From contig NC_081409.1 of the NCBI RefSeq assembly GCF_030272615.1, positions 528,670,291-528,734,290 on the forward strand: 64,000 bases of DNA, written 5' to 3'. A model generated the notes under the pieces. That model made no database searches. It was not told the origin of the DNA and worked only from the letters and a program-made list of their open reading frames with translations. The stretch's first letter is position 1. Every line of letters starts with the position of its first letter. The translations under genes were made by a program, and so were the position numbers. Positions 23,205-34,520 of the stretch are shown here, piece by piece. This DNA is from Cryptomeria japonica. Its lineage: Eukaryota; Streptophyta; Pinopsida; Cupressales; Cupressaceae.

Positions 23205-24800
23205 TCATAACTTAATGATGAATGAATAGTACCAAACTGGTACTGAGAGGGGGGGGTGAATTAGTATAGGCAAAAACACAACCTCAAACCGGTTTGTCAA
23301 CTAACACTTATGCACTGACAGACAAACAATAGCACCGGTCCTTCAATAGAGTTCAATCGGCAAAACCCAGTGTAACTGAGACAAGCAAAGACTGGTTGAC
23401 ACTTATCTTCTCATATAATCTAACTCTTCATTCCCATTTCACCCTAATGCATGAACAGACAATCTACCATCAAAGATGTATATATTACAGCAAGATCAAC
23501 ATGCATCACCACTTAATCAGAAAATAATCATAACATCACATGAAGAAAGCATCACACATGACACACATATTTTTCACGTGGAAACCCAATTGGGAAAAAC
23601 CACGTTGGGGATGAATACCCACAAGCTTGTTTTTGAACTCTTTGGAAGTTCGCTCTATTAGAAGCCTTGTTTGGTTAAAGACATATACAATAGGTTCTAT
23701 TAGGAACCGATCCTATTAGGGATCACTTGGTTAAGGGTACCTTGTTAGAGGATTTCAAGAAGTCAATAGCTAAAGGATATCAATGACTCAGTAGCTTCAA
23801 GTTACCCTGTTAGAGGATTTTCAACAAGTCGGTTAAGGCTACCCTATTAGGGGATTTCACAACTATTGAAGCAGTTAAAGATCAACAGGTATATCAATGA
23901 CCTGATAATAGCACTCAATGCCAATGCAGATCCGCTTAAGCTCCTCTTCACCTTCTACACTTACACTCTGCAGATATAACTTCTCTCCTCTAGTCTGGCA
24001 AAAGATCAACAGGTATATCAATGACTTGATAATAGCACTCAATGCCAATGCAGATCCTCTTAAGCTCCTCTTCACCTTCTACACTTACACTCTGTAGATA
24101 TAACTTCTCTCCTCTAGTCTGGCAAGAATCACGTATCTCTTCTCTTAGATACACACACACAACTTTTTCCAACAACCTCTGAAAGAATCACAACATCGAC
24201 CTTATAGGACAATAGACAGGTCGGTAGCATAAACCCTAAACCCTAGACCTGTTAGGTTAAGGAATTCAAATGGTTCAATCATGACCATTAATCATGCTGT
24301 ATTGAATGCAACAATCTTGATCCAATCTCAAGACATTCTCCATCGTTCATTTTCCACTGATTTCATGGCGGCTGATAAGCCATCACACGTTATCACCGTT
24401 TACAGACTTCGCACATTCTTGAGGTAGATAGGAACAATCTCCTTTATGCAAGATCTTTCACGGGCACAAGGCTGACATGGCAACATGATCTGTTCTTCAT
24501 TACAATGCTAACTCATCACTCAATGTCACCAGTTGAGCCATACAGGCTTGATGCACTTCAACTAGAAACCCTAAAGTTGAGACTACCAACTGGTAGTCAT
24601 ACAACGCTTCCATGTACCGGTTCCCATAACCATATGCCAGTTCACCTTGAACAAGCACACAACTTCACTTTGGCACAAATGTTGGTTCACAGTGTTATAC
24701 CGGTTCTCACATATGTCGGTTCATACCTCTTCAACATATTGACATCAATGACAACATACAATGTCATTATGTCCATATACCGGTTCACATAATGCCAACA
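23205..24800 (-). repeat. copia A 3' LTR
   Basis: 1,596 bp. On the minus strand it starts TGTTGGCATTATGTGAACC at 24800. The outer end reads TCATAACTTAATG on the plus strand where the other LTR has TGATAACTTAATG, a single change at the terminal dinucleotide. It contains a duplicated block of about 124 bp (23877-24000 and 24001-24124) that is single in the 5' LTR. A C-tract motif (ATTCACCCC...TCTCAGTA on the sense strand) lies at 23241-23262. Confidence 0.9.
23877..24124. repeat. 124-bp tandem duplication inside an LTR
   Basis: Two head-to-tail copies, each opening AGATCAACAGGTATATCAA and ending near AGTCTGGCA, differ at only a few positions. The 5' LTR has one copy (29874-29996). The duplication therefore arose in this LTR after insertion or during the last replication cycle. 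Confidence 0.85.
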
Positions 24801-24813
24801 ATCTCCCCCTTTG
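24801..24813 (-). promoter_or_regulatory. copia A polypurine tract
   Basis: On the minus strand CAAAGGGGGAGAT abuts the LTR start TGTTGG. Two further similar tracts lie upstream, near 24866-24874 and 24897-24912. Confidence 0.9.
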
Positions 24814-25078
24814 CCATTGATGGAAATATACAAAGATATCTCTCTGCTTCACATCTTCTCCCCCATTTTTTGCAGATATCTTCTCTGCTTTACATCTTCT
24901 CCCCCTTTGACAACAATGCCAAAGTGGAGGCACAAGCTTCCCTATTCCATTATGTTGCTCCCCCTGAGGAGTAGCATCCTTCAACACATCAATCCTGAAG
25001 AAAGATTTGACTATGCAATACATGATTGATGTGGAGCATATACCTTTAGTTCACCTCCTTAAGGGGCAGTACCCCTAA
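24814..25078 (-). other. copia A 3' untranslated region with extra purine tracts
   Basis: Non-coding region between RNase H and the 3' LTR. It holds additional AAAGGGGGAGA-like tracts on the minus strand near 24897-24912 and 24958-24970. No coding content was seen. Confidence 0.6.
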
Positions 25079-26596
25079 TTCACCTCTTAAGTGTGTAAAT
25101 GTAGTCTTTGGGAGAGGCTTGGTGAATATGTCTGCTAACTACTCCTTACTGGACACATGCTCCAGTGCAATCTCTTTGTTCTGAACCTTTTCCCTCAAGA
25201 AATGATACTTAAGCTCAAAGTGCTTGGTTCTAGAATGTAAAAACGGATTCTTTGAAATATTGATAGCACTTGTGTTATCACAGAATATACTTACCAATTT
25301 AGATACAGGGATTTTCAAGCCATCTAATACATGCTTCATCCAGATCATCTGAGTCTAGTTCATGAAAGTTGCAACATACTCCGCTTCCGCTGTAGACTGA
25401 GAGATACAGCTCTACTTCTTACTCATCCATGAGACCAGTCTACCACCGAGAAAGAATGCACCACCAGTTGTGCTTTTCTGATCATCCACATTACCTGCCC
25501 AATCAGCATCTGTGAATAATTTTAGGTTGAAATCATTGTTGTATGGGTACCACAATCCATAGTCAACTGTTCCCTTCAGATACCTAAGAATCTGCTTGAC
25601 TGCAACCAAGTGGGATTCTCTTGGACTTTTCTGGAACCTTGTAGTAATGGCAACTGCATGTGCAATATCTGGTCTGCTATGCACTACATAATGAAACTTA
25701 CCAATCATCGATCGGTATTCCTTCTCATCAACCAATGCGGAATCATCTTCTTTTGATAATTTGCAACCAGTCACCATCGGTGTACCAACCGGTTTGCTAT
25801 CTTCCATGCCAAAGGTCTTCAGCACCTCTTTGACATATTTGGACTGAGTGATAAAGATTCCATCTTTCATCTGCTGGATCTGTAGTCCAATGAAGAACTT
25901 AATCTCCCCTATGAGTGACATCTCAAATTCTTCCTTCATCTCATTAGCAAACTCATGACTCATCTTGTCATCTCCACCAAAGATAATGTCATCAACAAAA
26001 ACTTCATAGATTAGGATCTGATCTCCTTCTGATTTCAAGTAGATATTGCTATCTTCACTTGTTCTCTCAAATCCAATCTTCACAAGATGGGAATGTAGAT
26101 GTTCATACCATGCTCTAGGTACCTACTTTAGACCATATAAGGCTTTATGTAGCCTACACGCCATATCACTATCTTCAGATAGGGAAAACTTATCTGGTTG
26201 CTCAATATACACCTCTTCTTCAAGTACACCATTTAGGAATGCAGATTTTACATCCATTTGATATACTTTGAAGCCTTTAAAAGCTGCATATGCAAGAACC
26301 ATACGAACTCCTTCCAATCTGGTTACAGGAGCAAGGGTTTCTCCATAGTCTTCTCCTTCTTCTTGGGCATATCCTTTGCACACTAGTATGGCTTTGTTTC
26401 TAATCACTGTGTCATCCTCATTCAGCTTATTTGTGAAGACCCATTTGGTACCAATGACATTTTTGTGCTCCGGTCTGGGTACCAAGGACCATGTACCATT
26501 TTTCTCTATCCGGTTAAGTTCCTCTTCCATTTCCTTGATCCAGTCTTCATCTTTATGAGCCTCTTTGAATGATTTAGGCTCAAATTCAAAGATCAT
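25079..26596 (-). pseudogene. copia A reverse transcriptase and RNase H
   Basis: The 26123-26596 frame carries the RT fingers (TWSLVPRPEHKNVIGTKWVF, YQMDVKSAFLNGVLEEEVY, LHKALYGLK). A TAG at the Gly-Leu-Lys boundary separates it from 25412-26083, which keeps the catalytic FVDDIIFGGDD box, the connection domain and the RNase H start (LFTDADWAGNVDDQKSTTGG). The next frame, 25139-25348, has CDNTSAINISKNPFLHSRTKH, the classic copia RNase H motif. The end near 25079 carries the usual ADIFTKPLP. All breaks are stops in one frame with catalytic residues intact, so decay is moderate. Confidence 0.9.
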
Positions 26597-26666
26597 ACAT
26601 GAGTTTTCTCTGATTTTTCTTCTTGTAAGGATTCCTGCATCCTTATCTCTTATGATCTGCTTAGGA

Positions 26667-27718
26667 TCATGATTTAGCTTGACATACTAAGGAATAGTCT
26701 TGACTGGTACTTGGCTGACTGACAACCAGTTCAAGAACACTGTTACTGGTACTTGGTTGACTGACAACCGGTTCCCAGAAGGTTGCAACCAACTCATTTA
26801 TAGCTTTCTCACTGTCAGTTTCCTCTGGTTTCTCAGAGGTTTCATCAACTCTCACATTGATCCTTTCCATAATTCTCTGAGTCCTATTGTTGAAAAACTT
26901 GAGAGCTTTACTCTTGGTGGAATATCCTTGGAATATTCCCTCATCACATTTCGCATCAAGTTTTCTCTGGTGTTCACTTCTCTTGATGTAACATTTGCTA
27001 CCAAACATTCTAAAGTAGCTAACCATAGGTGTCTTACCGGTCCAATACTCATAAGGAGTTTTATCCTTACCTTTCTTGATGAGTACCCGGTTCATTGTGT
27101 AGACTGCAGTGCTTACTGCTTCTCTCCAAAAGTTGTGAGCTACCTTTCCTTGAATCAACATGGTTCTAGCTTCTTCAACCACAGTCCGATTATTCCTCTC
27201 TACTAGACCATTATGCTATGGAGTCCAGGGGCAGACAGTTGCCTCTTGATGCCAAATTCTTCACAATACTTGTTGAATTCACCGGAAGTGAATTCCCCTC
27301 CTTGATCAGTTCTGAGGCACTTGATCCTTTTACCACTTTCCTTCTCTGCTAATGCTCTGAAAGCTTTGAACTTCACAAAGGCTTCAGACTTGTCTTTCAA
27401 GAATGTGACCCACATCATTCTTGAGCAGTCATCAGTGATAATCATCAAGTACCTATCACCCTGCACACTTCTAGTTTTCATAGGACCACACAAATCAGTA
27501 TGCACAAGATCAAGCAAGTTGTCAGCAGTGAAAGATTTACCTTTAAAGGTTGAGGAAGACATTTTCCCCAATTGACATTCTTTGCACAAGGTATTATCCG
27601 GTTTTCTTAGCACCAATAACCCTCTAACTACCTTGATCTTACTGGCCTCTACAATGTTATCAAAGTTTACATGGTAGAGACTCATATGCCATATCCAGCT
27701 ATCATCATATTTAGCCAT
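26667..27718 (-). pseudogene. copia A integrase
   Basis: The 27203-27718 frame starts in the GAG-pre-integrase domain (SWIWHMSLYHVNFDNIVEAS, then CKECQLGK with the zinc-binding Cys pair). It continues into the core (LVHTDLCGPMKTRS, LRTDQGGEFTS), with both Asp positions visible. Near 27230 a lost base shifts the frame, so the stretch holding the catalytic Glu (ERNNRTVVEEA) continues in the second frame, 26667-27182. That frame extends through YTMNRVLIKKGKDKTPYEYW and FGSKCYIKR to a Ser/Pro-rich linker with a repeated VVSQPSTS unit. Confidence 0.9.
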
Positions 27719-27856
27719 AAGACATGTACTTATATTTGCATTCAGATGAAATAGGTTAACTTTGGTCTACATGTCGGTGGCCACCAACTCACCATCTTTT
27801 CCTTTGATTCTGCAAACTCCATTCTTGAATTCCAAAGTGAGGCCATTGTCATTTAG

Positions 27857-29104
27857 CTAGGCAATAGTCAGAAGGTTGTGTCTAAGACCATCAACCCAAT
27901 ACACATTGTCAGCACTACTCTTTCCATTCAAAGAGATGGACCCTTTTCCTTTGACCATGCTTGGTGCATCATTCCCAAAGCGAACCACACCACCATCATA
28001 CTCCTCCAAGGATAGAAACTTGCTCTGGTCACCAGTCATATGGTGAGAACAGCCACTATCAATGATCCACTCTTTGGAATTATCAAACCGGGAGACAAGA
28101 GCCTTCTTGTCTAACACATCTTCTTTGACAGCAACAAACACAATATCTTCATTTTCTTCATCCTCTGATTCTTCATTTGTGACACCTTCATCAACTGCCA
28201 CAAAACAGTTTCTTCGGTTTCCTCCTTTGAATTTCCTGAACCTTTTTGGTTTGTCCTTATTATCGCCATTAGGATAGTTTATAGCAATATGTCCTATCCG
28301 ATTACAAGAAAAGCATTTCAAAGGTAGCTTACCTTTGTATTTACCGGTTCCTTTAGGAAACTTCCTGGCAAGGAGAGCTTCAAATGCCATTAGAATCTCC
28401 TCATCATCCATTTCTCTGCTCTGTCTAGGTTCACCACTAGTGCTAGCTTCTTTTCCTTTTCTGGATGGTATAGAAGAGGCTTTAAAAGCTGATTAAGTCT
28501 TTTGAACACTGCCATCAAAACTATTTAGCTCATAGGCTATCAACTTGGCTATGATGGAGTCCAAGGATAGCTTAGTCTTGTCTATTGATCTCAGCTCCTG
28601 AATAGCAGCAACCCTTATTGCATAGACCAGCAATAAAGATCTCAGGACTTTGCTTACCATAGTGGAATCTTCTATTTTACCACCTGCACTCTTGATATCT
28701 CCAACAACTGTTTTGATTCTTATTCCATACTGCTAAATGGTCTCACCTTCAACCATCTGCATATCTTCAAACTTCCCTCTTAGGCTTTCTTCCTTAGCCT
28801 GTTTTACATGTTCATCACCACCATAGATATTTTCATGGGCATCCCATACCTCTTTGGGATTTACCTTGTCCTGAACATCAATAAACTCAATGTCAGATAG
28901 ACTACTAATAAGGGCTTCCATGACTTGCCCATTTTCTTGTATCTCTCTCTTTTGGTCATCGGTGAGAGTACCAGTAGGGGCAACATAGACATTCTCAACA
29001 TAGCTCCAGTGTTGAGCACCCATGCTTCTGATGAATATCTTCATCCTATCTTTCCATATACCGACATTTTTCCTGTTAACCTTTGGACCTTCCCTCTTCA
29101 TCAT
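27857..29104 (-). pseudogene. copia A gag and protease
   Basis: Gag starts at ATG 29104 (MMKREGPKVNRKNVGIWKDR), 58 bp after the PBS. The frame stops at 28733, and gag-like sequence continues with a further stop near 28494 into the 27857-28411 frame. That frame has a zinc knuckle reading CFSCNRIGHIAINY, whose last Cys is Tyr, then a basic stretch and an acidic linker. The protease follows with the active site WIIDSGCSHHMTGDQ. This Gag is of the common copia type and is unrelated to the coiled-coil Gag of copia B and the pol-less elements. Confidence 0.9.
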
Positions 29105-29161
29105 TTGATTGGGATATTTACCTCAAGTGGTTAAGCTTATAACATAGAGGACCTGGAGGAT

Positions 29162-29173
29162 GCTCTAATACCA
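29162..29173 (-). promoter_or_regulatory. copia A primer-binding site
   Basis: On the minus strand TGGTATTAGAGC, one mismatch from the tRNA-Met type site, two bases after the LTR end. Confidence 0.85.
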
Positions 29174-29175
29174 AT

Positions 29176-30670
29176 TGATAACTTAATGATGAAGGAATAG
29201 TACCAAACTGGTACTAAGAGGGGGGGTGAATCAGTACAGGCAAAAACATGACCTTAAACCAGTTTGTCAACTAACACTTATGCACTGACAGACAAACAAC
29301 AACACCGGTCCTTCAACAGAGTTCAACTGGAAAAACCCAGTGTAACTGAGACAAGCAAAGACCGGTTGACACTTATCTTCTCATATAATCTAACTCTTCA
29401 TTCCCATTTCACCCTAATGCATGAACAGGAAATCTACCATCAAAGATGTATATATTACAACAAGATCAACATGCATCACCACTTAATCAGAAAACAATCA
29501 TAACATCACATGAAGAAAGCATCACACATGACATAGATATTTTTCACGTGGAAACACAACTGGGAAAAACCACGGTGGGGATGAATACCCACAAGCTTGT
29601 TTTTGAACTCTTTGGAAGTCTACTCTATTAGGAGCCTTGTCCGGTTAAAGACAACTACAATAGGTTTTGTTAGGAACCGATCCTGTTAGGGATCACCCGG
29701 TTAAGGGATGGCTACAATACCTGGTTAAGGGTACCTTGTTAGAGGATTTCAAGAACTCAATAGCTAAAGGATATCAATGACTCAGTAGCTTTGAGTTACC
29801 CTGTTAGAGGATTTTCAACAAGCCGGTTAAGGCTACCCTATTAAGGGATTTCACAACTGTTGAAGTGGTTAAAGATCAACAGGTATATCAATGACCTGAT
29901 AATAGCACTCAATGCCAATGCAGATCCGCTTAAGCTCTTCTTCACCTTCTACACTTACACTCTGTAGATATAACTTCTCTCCTCTGGTCTGGAAAGAATC
30001 ATGTATCTCTTCTCTTAGATACACACACACAAATTTTTCCAACAACCTCTGAAAGAATCACAACATCGACCTTATAGGACAACAGACAGGTCGGTAGCAT
30101 AAACCCTAAACCCTAGACCCATTAGGTTAAGGAATTCAAACAGTTCAATCCTGACCATTGATCATACTATATTGAATGCAACAGTCTTGATCCAATCTCA
30201 AGACATTCTCCATCGTTCATTTTCCACCGATTTCATGGCAGCTAATAACCCATCACACGTTATCACCATTTACAGACTTCGCACATTCCCGAGGTAGATA
30301 GGAACAATCTCCTTTATGCAAGATCCTTCACACGCACAAGGCTGACGTGGCAACATGATCTGTTCTTCATTACAATGCTAACTCATCACTCAATGTCACT
30401 GGTTGAGCCATATAGGCTTGAAGCACTTCAACCGGAAACCCTGAAGTTAAGACTACCAACCGGTAGTCATACAACACTTCCATGTGTCGGTTCCCATAAC
30501 CATATGTCGGTTCACCTTGAACAAGAACACCGCTTCACTTTGGCACAAATGACAGTTCATAGTGTTATACCGGTTCTCACATATGTTGGTTCATACCTCT
30601 TCAACATATTGACATCAATGACAACATACAATGTCATTATGTCCATATACCAGTTCACATAATGCCAACA
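29176..30670 (-). repeat. copia A 5' LTR
   Basis: 1,495 bp, TGTTGGCATTATG to AAGTTATCA on the minus strand, closely similar to 23205-24800. It lacks the 124-bp duplication but has about 20 extra bases near 29705. It carries the C-tract motif at 29212-29230. The right TSD ACTTA follows at 30671-30675. Confidence 0.9.
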
Positions 30671-31932
30671 ACTTAAAGTAGATTTACCAAACTACTCATT
30701 CATGTGTTCATCAACATGTAAGAAATGTAATAATATCAAATCCACACATAAACAAATCAACCACCATATGAACACTGATATTTTTCATGTGGAAACCCCA
30801 ATAGGAAAAACCACAGTGAGAATTGGTACCCACAAAATTTGTAATCTTTCAGAATGTGCCCTATTAAAGGCCTAGCCTAGAGCTTTACAATAATGCCCGG
30901 TTAAGAGCAGACCCTATTAGGAGTCACCTGGTGAATGGATTTTAACCTTAGCCCTGTTAGGAGTAACCTTTCTAAAGGATTTAAACTTAGGTTAATGAGC
31001 CACCCAATGAAAGGATTACAATATCAGCCATGTTAGGACCTACCTGGTTAAGGGATTTTAATACTATTGTAGCTATTAGGGAACAACAGGTAAATGAGCT
31101 AATCATAACACTCTTTGCTTGCTAATACAGATCTATTTCAGCTCCAATCAGCTTCACACATGCAAACATCTCAATCTAGTTTAGCACACTCTCCTTCTCT
31201 ATTCACTGACACAAAATCTCTTCTCAAACTCGACCTAAATATAGTTTTCAACTAGGTTGGTTACATAACCTTAACTAATAATGAATTTACATCATAGATC
31301 ATTTCATATCATTACAAATCATTACAAATAATTACAATATATTTCAAGATAATTACAACCGTTGAATGATCATAACACCTCACCACACATCGATCTAATA
31401 AGTTGTCATACCCTTATCACATTCTACTAAGCACTTTTCTATTTCCCAAGATCATGAAAAGATCATGAAAAGATCCACCTCCAAACCATAAAACATCATC
31501 GATTAAAGATCTTGTCACCAGTTCTCAAACTCTACGCTGAATATACAACAGTCAATTACAAACATGACTTTCAGCTCTCCAAACATGATGCAGTTCCAGT
31601 CATAGACTCATTATAATGTCATAAGAATACATTCCAAACCACAACACCTAACTCAACATGGATCTCTACCGCAACCATCTCCTTCCATGTTCATGCTTAC
31701 CACTTCACTATCAACTTAGCAATAATTCTATTACCGATTAGGTTTAGATAACTTAGATAACTTAGATGATATACTAAACATAAACAAACATGGTTTCCAT
31801 CAATGACAACACAAATAACTAATCATAAAGCATCATATCATAATTATATCATCACCAACATTCCATTAGTATATCATCATCATCCTTTATCGGTACATCA
31901 TCATCTCTATCAGTTATGCCAACATGCCGACA
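30671..31932 (-). repeat. copia B 3' LTR, main part
   Basis: Continuation of 23068-23204 after the copia A insertion; the first five bases are the right ACTTA duplication. On the minus strand the LTR begins TGTCGGCATGTTGGCATAAC at 31932. About 740 bp (30676-31410) match 42995-43737; the remainder is absent from the 5' copy, which is truncated. Confidence 0.85.
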
Positions 31933-31946
31933 ATTTCCCCCTTTGG
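31933..31946 (-). promoter_or_regulatory. copia B polypurine tract
   Basis: On the minus strand CCAAAGGGGGAAAT abuts the LTR start TGTCGG. A second similar tract lies at about 32465-32476, beyond the TRIM-like insertion. Confidence 0.85.
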
Positions 31947-32038
31947 CATTGATGGAAATATAAAGAATGCAACACCAAAACAATCAACTGATGACAAATA
32001 CTAGGAAGTCAATATTCTATGTTGTACCTATTTCAAGG

Positions 32039-32401
32039 TGTGCGCCCTTGGTCTCCTTGTGTTGTGCAGCATAGCACTCAGGTTTGTGACATGGCTTAAC
32101 CACCTCCTATAGATTCTATAAGTCTAGTGGTTGTATCAGGCTTTAGCAGGTCGATCTTTTGGTGCAATGACAACTGCACTTGTAACAAGTGGTATCAGAG
32201 CTTGGTCATAGGTTCAAACCCCTCGCTTGCGTTGGTGGGATCGTTGCAAGGTGTGCAACCTTGGTCTCCTTGTGTTGTGGAGTACAACACTTGGGTTTGT
32301 GACAAGGCTTAACCACCTCCTTTAGATTCTATAAGTCTAGTGGTTGTATCGAGGATTAACAGGTTCATCTTTTGGTGCAATGGCAATTGCACTTGTAATC
32401 A
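32039..32401 (+). mobile_element. TRIM-like miniature LTR element
   Basis: Two direct repeats of about 150 bp (32039-32187 and 32252-32401), each opening TGTGC and ending near GCACTTGTAA(T)CA, flank 64 bp of unrelated sequence. Directly after the first repeat comes a perfect TGGTATCAGAGC (32190-32201). Size, repeat length and PBS fit terminal-repeat retrotransposons in miniature. I see no coding sequence and no convincing target-site duplication. It lies in the copia B 3' untranslated region. Confidence 0.7.
32190..32201 (+). promoter_or_regulatory. TRIM-like primer-binding site
   Basis: TGGTATCAGAGC, two bases after the first 149-bp repeat. A GGTTCAAACCC sequence just downstream (32211-32221) resembles a Pol III B box, which could be chance. 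Confidence 0.7.
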
Positions 32402-32622
32402 TGTTGATTTGTGCTTCACTTGATCTTCTCATCCTTTGCATTACTTCTCCCTATCATTGTTCTTCTCCCCCTTTGATAACAATCACAAAGGTGCAAAGGT
32501 ATCTTCTATCTTCATTTCTACTGCTTCATCTTTGCTTCTCCCCCTAAGGAGTAGCCCACTTCTCATCAATCCATAGTGAAAGATATTCAAGAATTCCACT
32601 GGATTGATGCATCACTAGCATC
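32402..32622 (-). other. copia B 3' untranslated region
   Basis: Non-coding. On the minus strand it carries further purine tracts (about 32465-32476 and 32538-32550), resembling the multiple tracts of copia A and the pol-less elements. Confidence 0.5.
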
Positions 32623-34343
32623 CTAGTTGATCTCATGTAGGGTTATAACCCCTAGCTTGCCTCTGAGATATTCAAATTTTGCCTTAGGTAATGGCTTAGT
32701 GAATATATCTGCCAACTGCTCCTTACTTGACACATGCTCCAATATCATTTTCTTTTCCTGCACTCTTTCTCTTAGAAAGTGATACTTCAATTCAATATGT
32801 TTAGTCCTAGCATGCAATACCATGTTCTTTGAAATGTTTATAGCACTAGTGTTATCACAATGTATGACTACCGGTTCTATCATATCCTCCTTGAATCCTT
32901 CCAAGACATGTCTCATCCATATAGCTTGCGTACAATTCATGGATGCAACCACATACTCTACTTTTGTTGTAGACTGAGATATATAACTTTGTTTCTTACT
33001 AGTCCAAGATACCAGTCTACCACCTAGAAAGAATGCTCCACCTATTATGATTTTCTAGTCATCCATATTTCCGGCCCAATCTGCATCAGCGAATACCTGC
33101 AAAGAATTATTTCCTCTGTATGGATACCATAATCCATAGTCAATTATTCCTCTAAGATATCTGAATATTCTCTTCACTTCTATCATATGTGTCTCCTTAG
33201 GGCTCTTTTGAAATATTTCTACTAAACCAACTGCATGGGCAATATCAGGTCTACTATGAACAACATAATGAAGTTTCCCAATCATAGATTTGTATTCCTT
33301 CTCATCCACGGAGGGTGAATCATCTTCTTTGACAATTTGCAACCTGTAACCATAGGTGTTCCAACCGGTTTACAATCTTCCATTCCAAAGGTTTTTAACA
33401 CTTCCTTCACATACTTAGACTGACTAATAAAAATTTCACCTTTGAGCAGTTGGACCTGCAAACCAATGAAATTTTTTATCTCACCTATCAGAGACATTTC
33501 AAACTCTTCCTTCATCTCATCTGCAAAAATTATACACATATCATCATTTCCTCCAAATATGATATTATCAACAAATAATTCTACAATCAACATCTTGTCT
33601 CCTTTAGTCTTCAAATAAATATCGTTGTCCTTACTGGTTCTCTGAAATCCTATCTTTATTAGATGTGCATGAAGTATTTCATACCATGCCCTTGGTGTTT
33701 TCTTTAATCCATATAATGCTTTATGCAATTTGCATCCCATATCCTTATCTTCTGACAATGCAAACCCATCTGGTTGTTCAATATACACCTCTTTTAAAGA
33801 TCACCATTTAGAAATGTTGACTTTACATCCATTTGATAAACTTTGAAGCCTTTAAAAGCTGCAAATGCAAGTAGCATTCTAACTCCTTCAAGCCTAGCAA
33901 CTGGTGCGAAGGTCTCTCCATAATATTCACCTTCTTCTTGTGCATACCCTTTGCAAAATAGTCTTGCCTTGTTTCTAACAACTTCTCCTTTTGCATTCAG
34001 CTTGTTTCTAAATACCCACTTTGTACCAATCACATTTTTATCATCAAGTCTAGGAACAAGTGACCAAGTGTAATTTTTTCTCAATTTGATCAAGCTCTTC
34101 ATTCATTTCCTTTAACCAATCATCATCCTTAAGAGCTTCTCTCACTGTCGTTTGTTCAACTGTGGAAATAAGACATGCAGTTTCTTTGATTTTTCTCCTT
34201 GTCTGTACTTCATCATTCTTGTCTCCAATTATCTGATCTGTAGAGTAATTCAACTTCATATATCTAGGTATAACCAATTTTGGTAAAGAAGTTTCTACTT
34301 GTTCTTCATCTTCTTCATCTACCAGTTGAGAAGTATCCTCCAC
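32623..34343 (-). pseudogene. copia B reverse transcriptase and RNase H
   Basis: Five minus-strand frames cover the RT-RNase H half of a copia polyprotein. 34050-34343 is the linker, 33794-34102 the RT fingers (GTKWVFRNKLNAKGEVVRNKA, QMDVKSTFLNG), and 33282-33788 the palm, whose catalytic box reads FVDNIIFGGND with Asn in place of the second Asp. 33055-33342 continues with ADADWAGNMDD, and 32623-32952 holds CDNTSAINISKN and ADIFTKPLPKAKFEYLRG. Frameshifts separate the pieces. The RT is therefore inactive. Confidence 0.9.
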
Positions 34344-34515
34344 TTTGTTCTACTCAACATCAATCTGAATCTCTGGTTCGATAATCACTAGCTTTTGTTC
34401 CTCAACTACATCTGATTTGTTGGTATCATTAGATTTCATTGCAACTAGGGCTTCCGATCTGAATGCTCTTCCACAATCTCCACAATCCCCTATTAACTTT
34501 GCCAAAGTAGCAATC
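34344..34515 (-). other. copia B sequence between gag and RT
   Basis: Minus-strand pieces read as an acidic linker (EEQKLVIIEPEIQIDVE) before the RT. Protease and integrase, which should lie between Gag and RT, are not here nor on the far side of the insertion (41193-41620), so they were lost before the insertion. Confidence 0.55.
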
Positions 34516-34520
34516 AAAAT
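34516..34520. repeat. target-site duplication AAAAT, left
   Basis: AAAAT before the LTR start at 34521, repeated at 41188-41192 after the LTR end. Confidence 0.85.

Larger units (their letters stand above)
23205..30670 (-). mobile_element. copia A: Ty1/copia element, nearly complete structure
   Basis: A 7,466-bp minus-strand copia with both LTRs, PBS, PPT and a 5-bp duplication, ACTTA, at 23200-23204 and 30671-30675. The uninterrupted relative at 42990 reads CAATCACTTAAAGTAG, confirming the empty site. Domain order on the minus strand is gag, protease, integrase, RT, RNase H. The polyprotein has several stops and at least one frameshift, but the catalytic boxes of protease and RT are still readable, so it is younger than the copia at 13960-17994. 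Confidence 0.9.

Noticed and set aside
24229-24248. Telomere-like AAACCCTAAACCCTA in the copia A LTRs (also near 30100)
   Set aside because: Only two units, at the same place in both LTR copies; this is LTR sequence, not an interstitial telomere array.
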